A stretch of DNA of 64,000 bases from Saccharum officinarum (GCA_020631735.1 CM036160.1:115116680-115180679), one strand, 5' to 3'. Counted from the first letter of the stretch, positions 10,518 through 22,813 are shown. A program made the numbers and translations. The notes: generated from the sequence alone by a model not told the origin.

Positions 10518-11104
10518 GGCTGTCCGCACCGGGCAGCGCTAAAGCTGTCGGTACGCTACTGCTAGCGTGCGCGTGGTGCGCACCACACGCCTGTAAATGG
10601 CCTGGTAGCGTACCGGCTGCACAGCGGATAGCCACAGACGGCGCGCGAGAGCAGCCCGCTAAAACATTGTAGCGAGAGAGGAAGAGAGTTGGTGAGAGAG
10701 AAGAGGGGAGGGAGGGGAATAAAATATGGAATAGTGGGTATAGAGTATGGGATAGAGATAAACACGGGTGTGGGAGAAATGGATATACTCCATCCGTCCC
10801 AGAAAAAGTGTCGTTTTAGGTTTTTCAGACATCGCATTTGACTGTTCGTCTTATTCAAAATTTTTGTGCAAATTATAAAATAAATAAATCATTATTGAAG
10901 TATCTCTAATGATAAAATAAGTCATAACAAAATAAATAATATTTATTAAAAATTTTTGAATAAGACGAACGGTCAAACACGATGTCTGAAAAACCTAAAA
11001 CGACACTTTTTCTGGAACGGAGGGAGTAGAGTAGAGAATCTCGATGATTAGGATAGAATATTTTTTTTAGAGATGGAAATAGAGGTGGACGAGTGTGGAT
11101 AGCC
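10518..11104. mobile_element. Harbinger-like MITE carrying a nested Stowaway-like MITE
   Basis: TCA flanks both ends (10515-10517, 11105-11107). The ends GGCTGTCCGCAC and GTGTGGATAGCC are inverted repeats and match the family at 2746-3248. The element at 10788-11026 is inserted inside; without it the length is about 346 bp. Confidence 0.7.
10788..11026. mobile_element. Stowaway-like MITE, 239 bp
   Basis: TA flanks both ends (10786-10787, 11027-11028). The ends CTCCATCCGTCCCAG and CTGGAACGGAGGGAG are inverted. The inverted match extends inward: AAAGTGTCGTTTTAGGTTTTT on one side, AAAAACCTAAAACGACACTTT on the other. Non-coding hairpin. Confidence 0.85.
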
Positions 11105-11439
11105 TCACCGCCTGCCTGCTCCATGCCTCCATCGCGTCGTCTTTGCTTGCTTGAGAGTTGAGAGTGGTCTCACCTCGACGTCGGTCCTCGGCCATGCATC
11201 GTCAACATGTGTCAGCCGAGCCAGCTGATTACCACGGCACGGCACACGGGTGTTTGGATCCAAAAAAGAGAACAGGAAAAGGCTGCGGTCCAGGGGCGCA
11301 ACTGCGCAAGCACCGATCGGGTCCTCAGGGCAGGGGGCCGAGCCAACCCCGTGCATCCGACGCGCCGTGCCGCGCCGGCGCCGAGTGTTTGGATGCTGCC
11401 GCGTGCCGTGCCGTGCAGGCCATGCCAAAACAGTTGCGA

Positions 11440-12252
11440 GAGGTGAAAAGAGAGGAGAGCGTCTCCGCCGGTGGTCTCCTCCGCCTCCAATGGCCTGTGG
11501 GGCGTCGCGAGGTGGTGAAGACCGTTGGTCTCTTGGCGGATGGGGTTGTAGGTTAGGTCCTAGCTTGTCTAGGGTTTCGTGTCCGAGCGGCGTCGGCGGG
11601 TCAGCGTCGGCGGCGTCGCGATGGAGTAAGTCCTCTTGGGCTCTTCCCCGTCCCGTCGGTGCTCCGCTCCGGCATCGATGGCGAGCCTATGGAGGAGGGT
11701 CTCCATGTTTGGAGCCCTTGTACAGGAGTCGGTCGGCGGCGGTGCGTCGTCTTTGGTGGCGGCGGCCGGAGCCGGTCAAGTGTCTCGATGATGCGGAGGT
11801 GGCTGTGGGTGCTGTGGATGCCAGGAGGACAGATCGAGCTCGATGTCCCCGTGCCGGCGATTTCCGTCGGTGGCGAGCTTGGATCGAGGGCCGAGGGTGC
11901 TTGGGGTGCAGCCCCAACCGATGCGTGTTCAGCGTTGCTTCCTACTCACCCCAGGCGGTGAGTGTCTTCTGCGGTCCGTTTGAAAGCTTGTGTGCGATGG
12001 AGTTCCCTTCGGCTTCGGGTTCGACGGCGGCGGCCGGAGCTGGCCTGTTTCGGCAGTGACGGCGGGGATTTCTGGAATCTTCCGCTTGCAAAGGGTCTAG
12101 GGACCTTGTTGTAATTTTCACTTTTCCAAGGGCCGTTTGTGAAAGTAGGGTAGGGCAGCTGTCCTCTGAATTCCTGTACAGCATACTTGTACGCGTACGT
12201 GTCTTGTACGTTTTCCTTAACTATTAAGGCAGGTATGCTTGATAAAAAAAAA
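11440..12252 (+). mobile_element. Possible truncated retroposon with A-tail
   Basis: A GC-rich segment runs to TTAACTATTAAGGCAGGTATGCTTGAT and a short A-run at 12243-12251. That is similar in style to 3' ends of grass non-LTR retroposons. Overlapping frames exist on the plus strand (to 269 codons), but no reverse transcriptase or endonuclease motif is visible. No target duplication was identified. It could equally be an unrecognised non-coding transcript. Confidence 0.35.
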
Positions 12253-13509
12253 GGAAGGAACAGTGGTGCCCTTGTCGCCGCAATCGGCGTCGCGTACGTC
12301 CATGGGTGGTACAACGCATTTGGGTCTCCATTGGTTCGTTTTTCATTGAGCACGGCACAGACACGTACGTACAGTGTGACCTGATGACCGCTCGCGCGCG
12401 CGATTTGGGCCTGGGCGGCTCGTGTGTTTAACGCCTTTGCTACTGCTAGTGGGGCTCCAAATGATGGTTATCAGGACGAGCCGGCCTCCGCCTCCGCCTC
12501 CGCGGCCGCGTTGCTCACTAACAAATAAACCTCTCTCGCTCGCTCGCTCCAACGACGGCTGCTAATGGATACAGTAGATAACAACCACCGAACCACAGTG
12601 CTAGCTAGGCCTAGCACTAGCACACATCTCGCCTACGCGCCGCGGACTATCTTAGTGATCGCCATCATCATGCGTACGTCTCGCTCGGTGCATTCAGCCA
12701 GGCCTCTGCTAGTACCGGCCTGCTTGTTCGTTCCCTGCGCGGTTTCTGCAAGCTCGCACTGGTGCTGCAGCTCAAGGGATTGGGATCCTCTTGCTCCCTA
12801 GCTCCTCCCTCCTCCGTTTCTTTCTTCCTTCCTTCCAGTTCCACCTCCATAGCCTTCCCAGCCTTCATTTCGTCCCGTCTCATGAAGCAGTAGATGGGCA
12901 TGTCATGCATATGCACAGCGTATATTATGAATAAATAAACAAAACAAGCACCCATAACTAACGCTTGTCTCTGGCCTCCGCCTATCCGACCTGTCTGTCT
13001 GTCTGTCTGTCTGTTCATCGTGATTCATGAGCAGTCCTTTCTTTTGGACACGTGGATCGGATAAACCGGCTCGTCCTCGTCCTCGACGGCTCCACGACCT
13101 CAAGCTGTGACGCGCATGTCGTCAGTGTCGTTTTCCTTTCCGCCGCGCGTTCCTCCGTTGGACACGTCTTGTGCACACATTCAATTTCCTAGATTTTTGC
13201 ACAGTGCGTTTGTATCTTCGGGTCATCGTCGGCGTTAGGGCAATACAGAGACGGAGACACAACTGGCCCAGTGGACCTCCGCTAACTAACGCATTGCATG
13301 GCTTGTTAACAGTAGAGCTAGGGGTTGTCTGCTTCTTCGTCTTAACTTGTCAAGCCTCACGCATGCGTCGCGCCACAATTATTTTACATATTGTTTTGTT
13401 AGAAAATAACATTTGACAGCCACAACTAGTGGTCCCAACAAAAGCTCTCAACAAGTCGAATTTCTACGCAATAGGACAATAGCCAGAGTTTCCTACGCCG
13501 CACAGCCCA
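12253..13509. other. Intergenic, no gene supported
   Basis: Short overlapping frames without domains. Contains GCGCGCGC near 12395, GCTCGCTCGCTC near 12540 and a (CTGT) microsatellite at 12991-13014. No RNA gene was recognised. Confidence 0.45.
12991..13014. repeat. (CTGT)6 microsatellite
   Basis: Six uninterrupted CTGT units. Confidence 0.9.
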
Positions 13510-13634
13510 TTCATCTGGCTTATAATCCGTCTTTTTCAGCTTCTTTTTTTAGCTGGAACAATATTTTTCTCTCACGACAAATCAGCCAACAGTGTTTTTC
13601 AACCGGCTTATCATCCCAATCGAACGGGGCCATA
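13510..13634. mobile_element. Short MITE-like repeat ending in CGAACGGGGCC
   Basis: Read in reverse it begins GGCCCCGTTCGATTGGG, a start often seen on grass hAT-like MITEs, and contains AGCCGGTTGAAAAACACTG. The unit at 18036-18163 has a similar plan: GGCCCTGTTC start, CTCTCTCACA, CCGGC. Boundaries are uncertain. Confidence 0.35.
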
Positions 13635-14372
13635 ACTTGTGGCGCGCCAGAGTATGCCACAACTTGGGTGTGGCAGGTGGCTGGCATCCAAACACCCCCT
13701 AGTCTCTCCGATAAAAAAGAACACATTTAGATTGTGCCAAATTTTAAAACTATGGACGTCAGCTATGTAACTTTTTAAAATATTTATTAGTTTCAAAAGG
13801 TAAGTAATATATGTGAAGAATTGTATAAAGATGGTAAACTTAAAAGGATCTTCATAATATATTTAGAAGAGATTAGTAGTCAAATCAAATACACACACAC
13901 GTCTACGATTGAACTAAGCCTCCACTAACCAACACGTTGCCTTGTAAACTATGTCTCTCTGGTCATGGAAACATAATATTAGAATAAAATTATACATAAT
14001 TTAGAAATGTGTACATAACTGTATAAGATATATATATTTGTAAACGCTCGTAGACATAAGATTCCAATATATACTATTTAGAAGAAATTAGTAGTCAATG
14101 AGAGATATAAAGTCATACGCCCCATATTTTTTTACTCGAATCAATATAGCCGAACAACACAGCGGGCACAACCCCTTTTTTGTGACAAAAAAAAAACCCT
14201 TTTTTTAAAAAAAAACGGAGGCAAGAACTGATCTGTTGACCTCGCTTCGTGCCCTAGTACAATATTTTTTTTTCTTGACCTTTTTGCCTGTGTCTGTCTG
14301 TGTGTGTCGCTTTGTACATTGGATGGATGGGAGCAATGCTATTTCTTTGTAGTATTAGCTCATGGAGAACTA
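13635..14372. other. AT-rich intergenic, no feature seen
   Basis: Two related AGAAGAGATTAGTAGTCAA / AGAAGAAATTAGTAGTCAA words at about 13866 and 14082 suggest a decayed direct repeat of roughly 215 bp. No gene supported. Confidence 0.4.
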
Positions 14373-14636
14373 CCCCTTGTTTAGTTCCCCCAATTCTCCC
14401 CAAATTCTACTATGCAAAAAGAAGATTCCCCGTCACATCAAAATGTCGGCAAATGCATGGAGTACTAAATGTTGATGAAATCAAAAACTAATTGCATAGT
14501 TTTGTTGTACTTTGCGAGACGAACATTTAAAGCCTAGTTAGTCAAAATTTAGATAATTTTTACCAAATACAAACGAAATGCTACAGGAATTCTGATACCG
14601 TGTTTTTCTCCCCAATTCACTGAACTAAACGAGACC
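14373..14636. mobile_element. Tourist-like MITE
   Basis: CTA flanks both ends (14370-14372, 14637-14639). The left end is CCCCTTGTTTAGTTCCCCC and the right end GAACTAAACGAGAC. The interior is close to 10247-10508. Non-coding. Confidence 0.75.
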
Positions 14637-14639
14637 CTA

Positions 14640-15046
14640 GTCAAATTCTGCACCGGCCAAGCAAAACGCTACAAGTGTAGGAGAAACCAAATAATATAAA
14701 TAAACAGTTGTTTTCGATGAGTACTTTTTTTGTGGCCACCTGCCAGCAGGTATAGTTAATTAAGAAATATATAATGGAACAGGATCTGGTCACTTATTTG
14801 GACGCACGACATTTGTTACCGGTTTTGCCGTTCTGGTGATATGGTCTGTGGCAATGGCAATTACTTGGCCTAACTTGCAAATCCGGCAGTGTACTGTCAG
14901 TGATCTTGAAGACGCAACAACGAGAAAATAGAATCTCTTACTAGTAGCAAATACTACTACTTGACTTATCAGAAACCATGCATGCGAGAGCTGTAGTCCT
15001 GTAGATTAAACTTCCATTGCTCACATCATTATAGAAAGTACGTTAC
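14640..15046. other. Intergenic, no feature seen
   Basis: No supported gene, RNA or repeat. Confidence 0.5.
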
Positions 15047-15049
15047 CTA

Positions 15050-15289
15050 GGCCTTGTTTAGATGCCACCCAAATTCTAAGTTTTTTCACTCTCTTCATCA
15101 AATCAATTTTTGGACACATACATTGAGCATTAAATATTGGTAAAAAAATAACTAATTACACAGTTTGGTAGTAAATCATAAGACGAATCTTTTGATCCTA
15201 ATTAGTTTATAATTGGACATTAATTGTCAAATACAAACGAAAGTGCTACAGTAGCTAGAGTTGAAAAAACTTTCAATCTAAACGAGTCC
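15050..15289. mobile_element. Tourist-like MITE
   Basis: CTA flanks both ends (15047-15049, 15290-15292). The start is GGCCTTGTTTAGATGCC and the end ATCTAAACGAGTCC. The interior matches the 6943-7185 subfamily. Confidence 0.75.
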
Positions 15290-15292
15290 CTA

Positions 15293-15962
15293 ATCGTGAG
15301 AGATCCATCTTCCAAACAGACACACGCACACACACAAACAGAGTGTTCTTGTTGTACTCCTAGGAGTCCGAATAACGTCATTGACAAAGCTATCGAAATT
15401 GTCAAAGCCATTAGATTTCCGGAGCACTTTTTCCTGCGTTTGCTGGTCCAGTTCGCCGACCAGATCAGCGTACATTGACGTTGAATATACAACTCCTGCT
15501 AAACCGTCGGTTCTGAATTGAGTTTTTTTTTTCAAACGTCAACCTTTACCTATGCAGAGGGGAAAAAATGTCACCATTTTTAAATGCTACAGATGGAGGA
15601 CATGAAGTACATGCCCTGCATCACTGCATGACAGAGGAAAAACCACCACGTCTTCCTGAATAGTAGGACAGTATACTTCAGATATCAGCTTTCCTTATTC
15701 TACTTCTCTGATTGAGCTTTTGCTAGGGCCACAAGATTAGCCATATAAAGCAACAATCAGGTGGCTGTCATTAGCATACCACTTTCTAACTAACCAGGTG
15801 CTTAGACCTGCACGTCAGAAGATTAGGACCAAGCTAAAGCTAGCATCAGACAAGCACTGCAGCTTCTCAACACTTGCAATGCGTCTGAAAGGGGGATGCT
15901 GGACCGGCTGGCAGGTGCGCCTAGATACAGTGACAAGACACCGGACCAGAACGGGTTGGAAG
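15293..15962. other. Intergenic, no gene supported
   Basis: A short (CA)-rich run lies at about 15320-15338. Open frames under 100 codons on both strands overlap and show no domain. Confidence 0.45.
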
Positions 15963-15965
15963 CTA

Positions 15966-16207
15966 GGCACCGTTTAGATGCCAAAAATTTTGCTAAATTT
16001 TTCAGATTCTTCATCACATCGAATCTTTGAACGCATGCATGAAACATTAAATATAGATAAAAAATAAAACTAATTATACAGTTTAGACGAAATGGACAAG
16101 ATAAATCTTTTAAGCCTAATTAGATTATGATTGGACACTAATTACCAAATAACAACGAAACTGCTATAATTACATTTTGCCAAAAATTTTGTCACCTAAA
16201 TGAGACC
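15966..16207. mobile_element. Tourist-like MITE
   Basis: CTA flanks both ends (15963-15965, 16208-16210). The left end is GGCACCGTTTAGATGCC and the right end CACCTAAATGAGACC. The interior has CATCACATCGAATCTTTGAACGC. Non-coding. Confidence 0.75.
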
Positions 16208-16210
16208 CTA

Positions 16211-16543
16211 GCTAGTACTGTGGGGTACGAAGAAGAAGGGTAGGCTGCTGCCTGCTGGCGACGGTGAGGGAGAGGAGAGGATGGCTTTTGCCATTTCTGC
16301 AGGCTGAGCTTGCTTGGTTGCTGTTGAGGATCTGACCATGACATGGGGCTCCTAGCCGGCCTAGGAGAAAGAGGCGGAGGCCGCCACCTCGCGGACAGAC
16401 AGCCAGACAGGCCACCTAAATTAAGCCAAGAAATGGTTAACTAGTTTGTTGGTTGGCGCTGCTAATTGAGCATAGGGACAGCGCTACTGCCCAAAATCTC
16501 TAGCCTTTGGACGGCTTAATTGAAAGGGCAGGCGCCGGCACAA
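16211..16543. other. Intergenic, no feature seen
   Basis: No supported feature; one short minus-strand frame has no recognisable domain. Confidence 0.5.
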
Positions 16544-16790
16544 AGGCCGCGTTCACTTCCTACAGGAACCCAAAATATTTCCTCTTCCACCCATCACATC
16601 AAATCTTTAAACGTATGCATGAAACATTAAATGTAGGTAAAAAAAAAACTAATTGTATAGTTTGTCTGTAAAGTTCGAGACGAATCTTTTGAGTCTAATT
16701 AATCCATGGTTGGACAAATTTTACCAAATAACAACGAAAAGTGCTACAGTAACTTTTCACCCCAACTTTTTCATCTAAACACACCCAAAC
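16544..16790. mobile_element. Tourist-like MITE, CAAAATATTTCC subfamily
   Basis: It carries CCCAAAATATTTCCTCTTCCACCCATCAC, GTCTGTAAAGTTCGAGACG and the end CATCTAAACACACCC. It is related to 7677-7907. Target duplication not resolved. Confidence 0.65.
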
Positions 16791-16856
16791 TGATAAAAAA
16801 CCTCCGTGGTAACCAAGTCAGTAACCACTCGTGCCCCAACCCCAAAACCTTCAAAG

Positions 16857-17110
16857 AGCCTGTTTAGTTGGCATGGGTACCCAAAAAGGGAACCCAAAAA
16901 GTGCTACAGTACCTGTCACATCAAATCTTGCGGCACATGTATGGAGTACTAAATGTAGATGAAAGAAAAAACTAATTACGCAGTTTAGTTGTAAATCACG
17001 AGACAAATCTTTTGAGCCTAATTAGTCCATGATTGGACATAAATTGCCAAATAAAACAAAAAGTGCTACAGTAGCCGAACCCAAACTTTTTCACCAACTA
17101 AACAACCCCA
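16857..17110. mobile_element. Tourist-like MITE
   Basis: GAGCCTGTTTAGTTGG at the left and CCAACTAAACAACCCC at the right are inverted repeats. The interior has CATGTATGGAGTACTAAATGTAG and GAGCCTAATTAGTCCATGATTGGAC. Non-coding. Confidence 0.65.
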
Positions 17111-18035
17111 AAGCCAAACACGTGAAGCTAGAAACCAATATCCCAAATCTCAGCCCTCCACCCAGCTAGTCCCAACGTTCTCAATTGAGATGTGGAACCT
17201 TTCACATAGAAATTCCACCTTTCCAATACCAATCTCAAACTTTTTTCAACCATTGTATGCTAAAAATGACAACGACCCTCTCAAGTGGCACCACAAAAGC
17301 TTCTAACGCCACAAGAGAGGCTAGCGACATATAGAGATGAGAGTGAAGCTTTTCGGCATTTGTAGGTGGAGAGACACGTAGTGTCGGATAAATTGGATTC
17401 TTTGTGTAGCATTATCTCAATCCAAGGACATTGTTACAATGCAATCTACATAGAAGGCGATATAACCACAGTTGATGATAAGAATTACTCAAGACTAGGT
17501 AAACATCACGGAACTGAAAGTACAACATAGGAAAATAAACTACATATATAGAGGAACTAGCTTGCTTGGAGAGCAGAAATTTGCTATTTTCACATGTTCC
17601 AAATTATAAGTTATTCTAGTTTTTTAATACATAGTTTTTACTATGTATCTAGACATAATCATCATTATTCTCAAAAAGATACTAGTTTACCTACGTCTAA
17701 AAGGATACAATTATGGGTTTAGATTGAGTCAATTTTCTTAAGTTTGACTGGTTTTTTTTGAATTTATATTACTATTTATGACTCCAAAGTCCAAATGAGT
17801 GTACTATGAAGATATATTTCATAGTGAATCTAAAATTAAAATGTTTAACTAGTTTTTTAGAAAATAGTGTTACCATTTATGACTCCAAATGAGCAGACTG
17901 TGAAGATATATTCTATGATAAATCTAACTGCAATTATTTAATAGAGTATCATAATAATATATTATTTTTATAATATTTGTTAAAGTTAAGATTTATTTTT
18001 TAACTATATCTTGGTGGAAAAATAAGATTTTATCT
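17111..18035. other. AT-rich intergenic with decayed Stowaway pieces
   Basis: CATGTTCCAAATTATAAGTTATTCTAG at about 17593 resembles one end of the Stowaway-like MITE at 6229-6380. The words CATTTATGACTCCAAA and TGTGAAGATATATT/TATGAAGATATATT recur about 110 bp apart (17740-17930), indicating a decayed tandem duplication. No gene supported. Confidence 0.4.
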
Positions 18036-18163
18036 CTAGGCCCTGTTCTGCAAGTCATGTTTCGACTTGTTTCAGCTTGTTTCAGCTTATTCTCTCTCAC
18101 AGAACACTATTGAATCCGCCGAAACCAGCCGGCTTTTCCACCGGCCGAACCAGTCCCTAGGAT
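18036..18163. mobile_element. Short MITE-like repeat starting GGCCCTGTTC
   Basis: It contains a tandem TTGTTTCAGC and CTCTCTCACAGAACACTATTG, with CCGGCTTTTCCACCGGCCG near the end. The plan resembles 13510-13634. No clear target duplication. Confidence 0.3.
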
Positions 18164-18225
18164 AAGGGAGTACTTGTAAATCAGGAGAATAGATAAAAAG
18201 AAACAAAGTGTCAAAGTATTATCTA

Positions 18226-18468
18226 GGGTGTGTTCACTTCGCGAAAAGTAGCTGAAAAGTTACTGTAGCATTTTTCGTTGTTATTTGGCAAAATTTATCC
18301 AATTATGGACTAACTAGGCTCAAAAGATTCGTCCCGACATTTACAGACAAACTATGCAATTAGTTATCTTTTTTACCTACGTTTAATGCTCCATGCATGC
18401 GTCGAAAGATTTGCTGTGATGTGTGTAAGAGGAAATATTTTGGGTTGGGAGGGGAAGTGAACGCGGCC
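18226..18468. mobile_element. Tourist-like MITE in the PIP5K upstream region
   Basis: CTA flanks both ends (18223-18225, 18469-18471). The left end is GGGTGTGTTCACTTCGCG and the right end GGGGAAGTGAACGCGGC. It is very similar, in the same orientation, to 25567-25810 on the far side of the kinase gene. It ends 365 bp before the chosen kinase start codon, so it sits in or beside the promoter or leader. Confidence 0.85.
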
Positions 18469-18833
18469 CTAGCAGGCCTTCCTCCTTCGTCTTCCCCCAC
18501 CACCCTTCACCACCTCCATTCTTCCTCTTTCACCCCTGCTCAGTTCCCCCACCTCCTGCTCCTGCCCGTCCCCAAAACACATATATCTTTCCTTGCTTGC
18601 TTTCCTACCTTCTCGCCCGCTTGCGTGTATCCGCTCATTCCTCACCATTACATCCCTTTTTCCCCAACAATGCCGCCGTGGAGGCAGCGCGCGCGCGGCC
18701 TCCGGCGGTGCTAGATCCGCGGCCAAGCACAGCGACGCGCGCTGAGCCAAGGTACCGGGCGAGGACCTCGAGCGGCGGCGAACAGGAAGGCGCAGAAGAA
18801 AGGCGTGGCCGCTGGGACAGGCGGGGCCGTCCA
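18469..18833 (+). promoter_or_regulatory. Pyrimidine-rich leader of the PIP5K gene
   Basis: Immediately after the MITE the sequence becomes strongly C/T-rich (CTTCCTCC, CCACCACCC, CCTCCTGC), typical of grass 5' leaders, and then GC-rich. No convincing TATA box was seen in this interval, so the transcription start is not placed. The open frame extends upstream of 18834 but has no ATG there; its first codon near 18597 is TTG. Confidence 0.45.
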
Positions 18834-21800
18834 ATGCACGAGCACACCCGTGCCAGGGCGTGGGACTGGGAGGCGACGGTGCGCAAGGTGCAGCATCCGC
18901 AGCCCGTGGGCAGGCGCCGGGTGTCCCCGATGTTGGCCGCGGACGACTCCGACACGGCATCCTCCTCGGCGTCGTCCTCCTCGTCGGCCGGCGGCGACGA
19001 CGGCGAGCACGTGCACGGCTACGTGGAGCGCGGCCTCCCCAATGGGGACTTCTACACGGGCCAGTGGCGCGGCGGCGCGCCGCACGGGGCCGGCAAGTAC
19101 CTGTGGACCGACGGGTGCATGTACGAGGGGGAGTGGCGGCACGGCAAGGCCACGGGGCGGGGCAAGTTCTCCTGGCCGTCGGGCGCCACCTACGAGGGCG
19201 AGTTCAAGGGCGGGTTCATGGACGGCTCCGGCACCTACACCGGCGCCGCCGGGGACACCTACCGGGGGTCCTGGTCCATGAACCTCAAGCACGGCAATGG
19301 CAAAAAGAGCTACGCCAACGGCGACCAGTACGACGGCGAGTGGCGCGCGGGGCTGCAGGACGGCGCCGGTCGCTACACCTGGCGCAACGGCACCGAGTAC
19401 ACGGGGCAGTGGCGCGCGGGGCTCATCCACGGCCGCGGCGCGCTCGTCTGGTCCAACGGCAACCGCTACGACGGCGGGTGGGAGGACGGCTGCCCGCGCG
19501 GCCAGGGAACCTTCCGCTGGGCCGACGGCAGCGTCTACGTCGGCTACTGGACGCGCGACGCCCCCACCGGCATTGTCCAGCAGAAGGGAGTCTACTACCC
19601 GTCCCCGGCGGCGTCTTCCCCGACGGCGCGCGATCCCCGCGACGTGTTCGCCAGGGACCTGCCGGGCTTCATGGGCGCTAGCCCCGACTCCGCGTCGCCG
19701 CGCAAGTCACGCGCATCGTCTGGGATCAGGGCGACCAACGGGCGGGCGAGCTCAGTGTCCGGGTTGAGCAACAGCTCCGGCGGCGACAGGAAGTACGACA
19801 AGATTTGCATTTGGGAGTCCGACGGCGACATCACGTGCGACATTGTGGACAGGCCCGCCTTGGGGGACGAGGCGGTGACCGCGCGGAGGAGCGTGAGGAC
19901 GGACGACGGCGGTGACGACCGGGGCCTGCCGCCACCGTCGCCGGCGCCGCACGTCACACAGTGGGTGCCTCCGCGGGAGGCGAAGCGGCAAGGGGAGACC
20001 ATCGCCAAGGGGCACAAACACTACGAGCTTATGCTAAACTTGCAGCTCGGGATCAGGTGCGTGGAGTTCGTTTGCCTTCAATGGCCGTGTTGACAGCCAA
20101 TTTGGGCCTAGAAATTTTTTGGTCGACCAATTGTGAGATTTGAGCCTGTTATTTTGGCATCACGTAATGACAGAGGGTTTTGAATTGAATCTTATTGATG
20201 ACTCTGCTGATTGAGAAGGTCTAATTTGGGAATCATTTGAATCATCAAAAGAGTTTTCTGCTTCAGGCCGCGTAGCGGTTCAGAAGTGGATTTCTAGGTG
20301 GCTGATCTCGTTTCTGTTTCTTATAATGAGTTAATAAACCCTTCCGTGTGAAATTTTCCACCATTAAGACATTACGGTGTGTGATTATTTGTCAATTCTG
20401 TTTCATGTTTTCTCCATACCTGACTGAATTCTCTTGCGTCAACATTCATATATGGACAGGCATGCAGTGGGGAAGCAAGGCCCAATTGTGCTTGATCTGA
20501 AATCGTCTGCTTTCGACCCAAAGGAAAAAGTATGGACAAAGTTTCCTCCTGAAGGCTCAAAATACACCCCTCCCCACAATTCTTGTGACTTCAGATGGAA
20601 GGATTACTGCCCACAGGTCTTCCGGTTCGTCATCACTCCCTTGATAAAGATATATGATCATGAGACAACATGTTCCTTTTCAATCATGCTTATCAACAGA
20701 CCATCTGTTCTGAACTGGATCGCAGGATGCTGCGCAAGCTGTTCAAGGTGGATGCTGCTGACTATATGTTATCGCTATGTGGAAATGAGGCTCTCAGGGA
20801 GCTTTCATCTCCTGGTAAGAGTGGAAGCTTTTTCTACCTAACAAACGATGATCGGTACATGATAAAGACGATGAAGAAATCTGAAGTGAAGGTTTGTCCT
20901 TTGTAGTTCCTTTTGTCTATATGTTGTTTCATGGTAAAGGCTATATGTTTTATATCTTGAATAAAAAACCCATTTTACACTGCAGATGCTTCTGAAGATG
21001 CTCCCAGCCTATTACAATCATGTCCGGGCATTTGAGAATACTCTAGTAACCAAATTTTTTGGTCTACATTGTGTCAAGTTAGCTGGAGCAAATCAGAAGA
21101 AGGTTAGAGATGATTGCAGCAGTATAGTTCTTCTCCATCCATAACATTAACATAGACATTGTTTGCTAACAATCATAACTTATGCACTGATTTTTCTTCT
21201 GCTGCTGCCTGCTGTTCCAAAACCAGGTTCGTTTTGTCATAATGGGAAATCTATTCTGCTCGGAATATCCAATTCATAGGCGTTTTGATCTCAAAGGTTC
21301 ATCTCTTGGCCGAACAACTGATAAGCCACAGACAGAGATCGATCAGTATACAACTCTGAAGGATCTCGACCTGAACTTCATCTTTAGATTGAAGAAGCAA
21401 TGGTTTCATGAGTTCCAAAGGTGCTCATTCTTTGTCTTGTGTTCTACATATGGTGTCTTATTAGTGCTTTTAGAAATCATGGCATTTGTTTGTCCATCAT
21501 GTCAATAAAGATGTTACAAATGTTTAAGCAGGCAAGTGGACAGGGATTGTGAGTTCCTTGAGCAGGAGAAAATTATGGATTACAGTCTTCTTGTTGGCGT
21601 ACATTTCATTGATAACAGAGAGAAGCTTCTGACTGAAGGTTGGATGGAAAACCCTGAACACTTTACCAGTTTTGTTATATATAAAAAAACGCCTTAGCCA
21701 TTTTTTAGCATGGTAGATTTTTTATCTTACAAGGCAAATTGTTTGGTTGAAGGTCGCTTTGACTACGAAATCATCAACAACGGACCAACACCTCGTCTTT

Positions 21801-22813
21801 CAAGAGGAAATACAGATCGGTTTCTTGCTGACCCAAACAGGTAACTGGACATTCAATTACGTTTATATGTTCTTTTTCATACTTATGAGGTAATGGAATG
21901 CGACCTGCAATCAGAATAGTTATGATTCTGTGACATCTAGCAGTCACGATCCTTATGTCATATTTGGTAGTAGTACCAGCAATCTTCAAATATTCTATGC
22001 CAGTACTGTTTAAGGATATTTAAACCTTTTTGTTTAAGCAACAGTTTTCAACTCCCTTAGCACCTTTTTTTTTTGCAAACATACCTTATGAAATAATTTT
22101 TTCATGGTCTTGAGAAATGAGACAGAATAATTGAAGATGTAAGCATGCAATCATTCCTTTGTGACCCATTCAAAATTTTGAGTGTCCACATAGTTCATGC
22201 CCACCATGACTTCTAGCCAGAACAAGGCATCTACATCTATGCTAAGAGCCTAAGACCCTATGCCCCTATCAGTTCCTTTCTGTTAATGCAATCTCAGCTG
22301 TTCTTGATTTGATTTGTTCTATGTCTACAAGCTAAATGACATTTGTATAAATAATCCAAATTTTCCACACACTTAAAAATTAGGTATATCGTATCTGAAA
22401 ATTGGGTATGGATACAGATGCGCACAGGACAAGTAGTAATAATTTACTATGACATGGAACGTCTCTCCTGATCCATGCTATTTCACTTTGTACTTATTTT
22501 CTTCTGAATACTGTGAATTAACAGGTTTCCTAAAATCAAACTTGGGGCCAACATGCCTTCAAGAGCTGAACTCACTGCTCGTAAGAGCGATTGTGAACTG
22601 CAGCTGATCGGAGAGCCAACTGGAGAGTACTACGACGTTATATTGTATTTTGGAATCATAGACATACTTCAAGATTATGATATCAGCAAGAAGCTTGAGC
22701 ATGCATACAAGTCTTTCCAGTATGACCCAACTTCTATATCAGCAGTGGACCCAAGGCAGTATTCCAGACGGTTTAGAGATTTCATATACAAAGCGTTTCA
22801 AGAGGATGGATAG
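18834..22813 (+). CDS. PIP5K: MORN-repeat phosphatidylinositol-4-phosphate 5-kinase, 8 exons
   Basis: The enzyme phosphorylates PI4P to PI(4,5)P2 at membranes. Exons: 18834-20056, 20460-20624, 20726-20891, 20986-21102, 21227-21420, 21532-21638, 21753-21840, 22525-22813. All introns are GT-AG and the phases agree, giving 782 residues. Residues about 68-245 hold seven full MORN repeats (YxGxWxxGxxHGxG) and a partial eighth. A low-complexity linker follows. The kinase domain starts near 409: glycine loop GKSGS (493-497), MIKTM with the ATP lysine (about 510), DLKGS (578-582), MDYSLL (637-642), the IID metal-binding aspartate (733), and an activation loop near 740-765. This is the plant type B architecture. 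The start is the first in-frame ATG; the next residues, [10 protein letters not shown], fit my recollection of grass orthologues. Exon 1 is very GC-rich, the later exons are not. The frame is intact, so it is probably functional. Which family member it is cannot be decided here. Confidence 0.93.

Noticed and set aside
11250..12059. 269-codon plus-strand frame
   Set aside because: No recognisable domain. It lies in GC-rich sequence ending in an A-tail typical of retroposons, with competing frames on both strands.
18597..18833. Upstream extension of the kinase reading frame
   Set aside because: The frame is open, but no ATG occurs in it before 18834; the codon at 18597 is TTG. The sequence here is a pyrimidine-rich leader, and the residues are low-complexity.
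18635..20021. Long minus-strand and shifted frames across PIP5K exon 1
   Set aside because: They are by-products of the very high GC content of the MORN-repeat exon; they lack domains and mirror the periodicity of the real frame.
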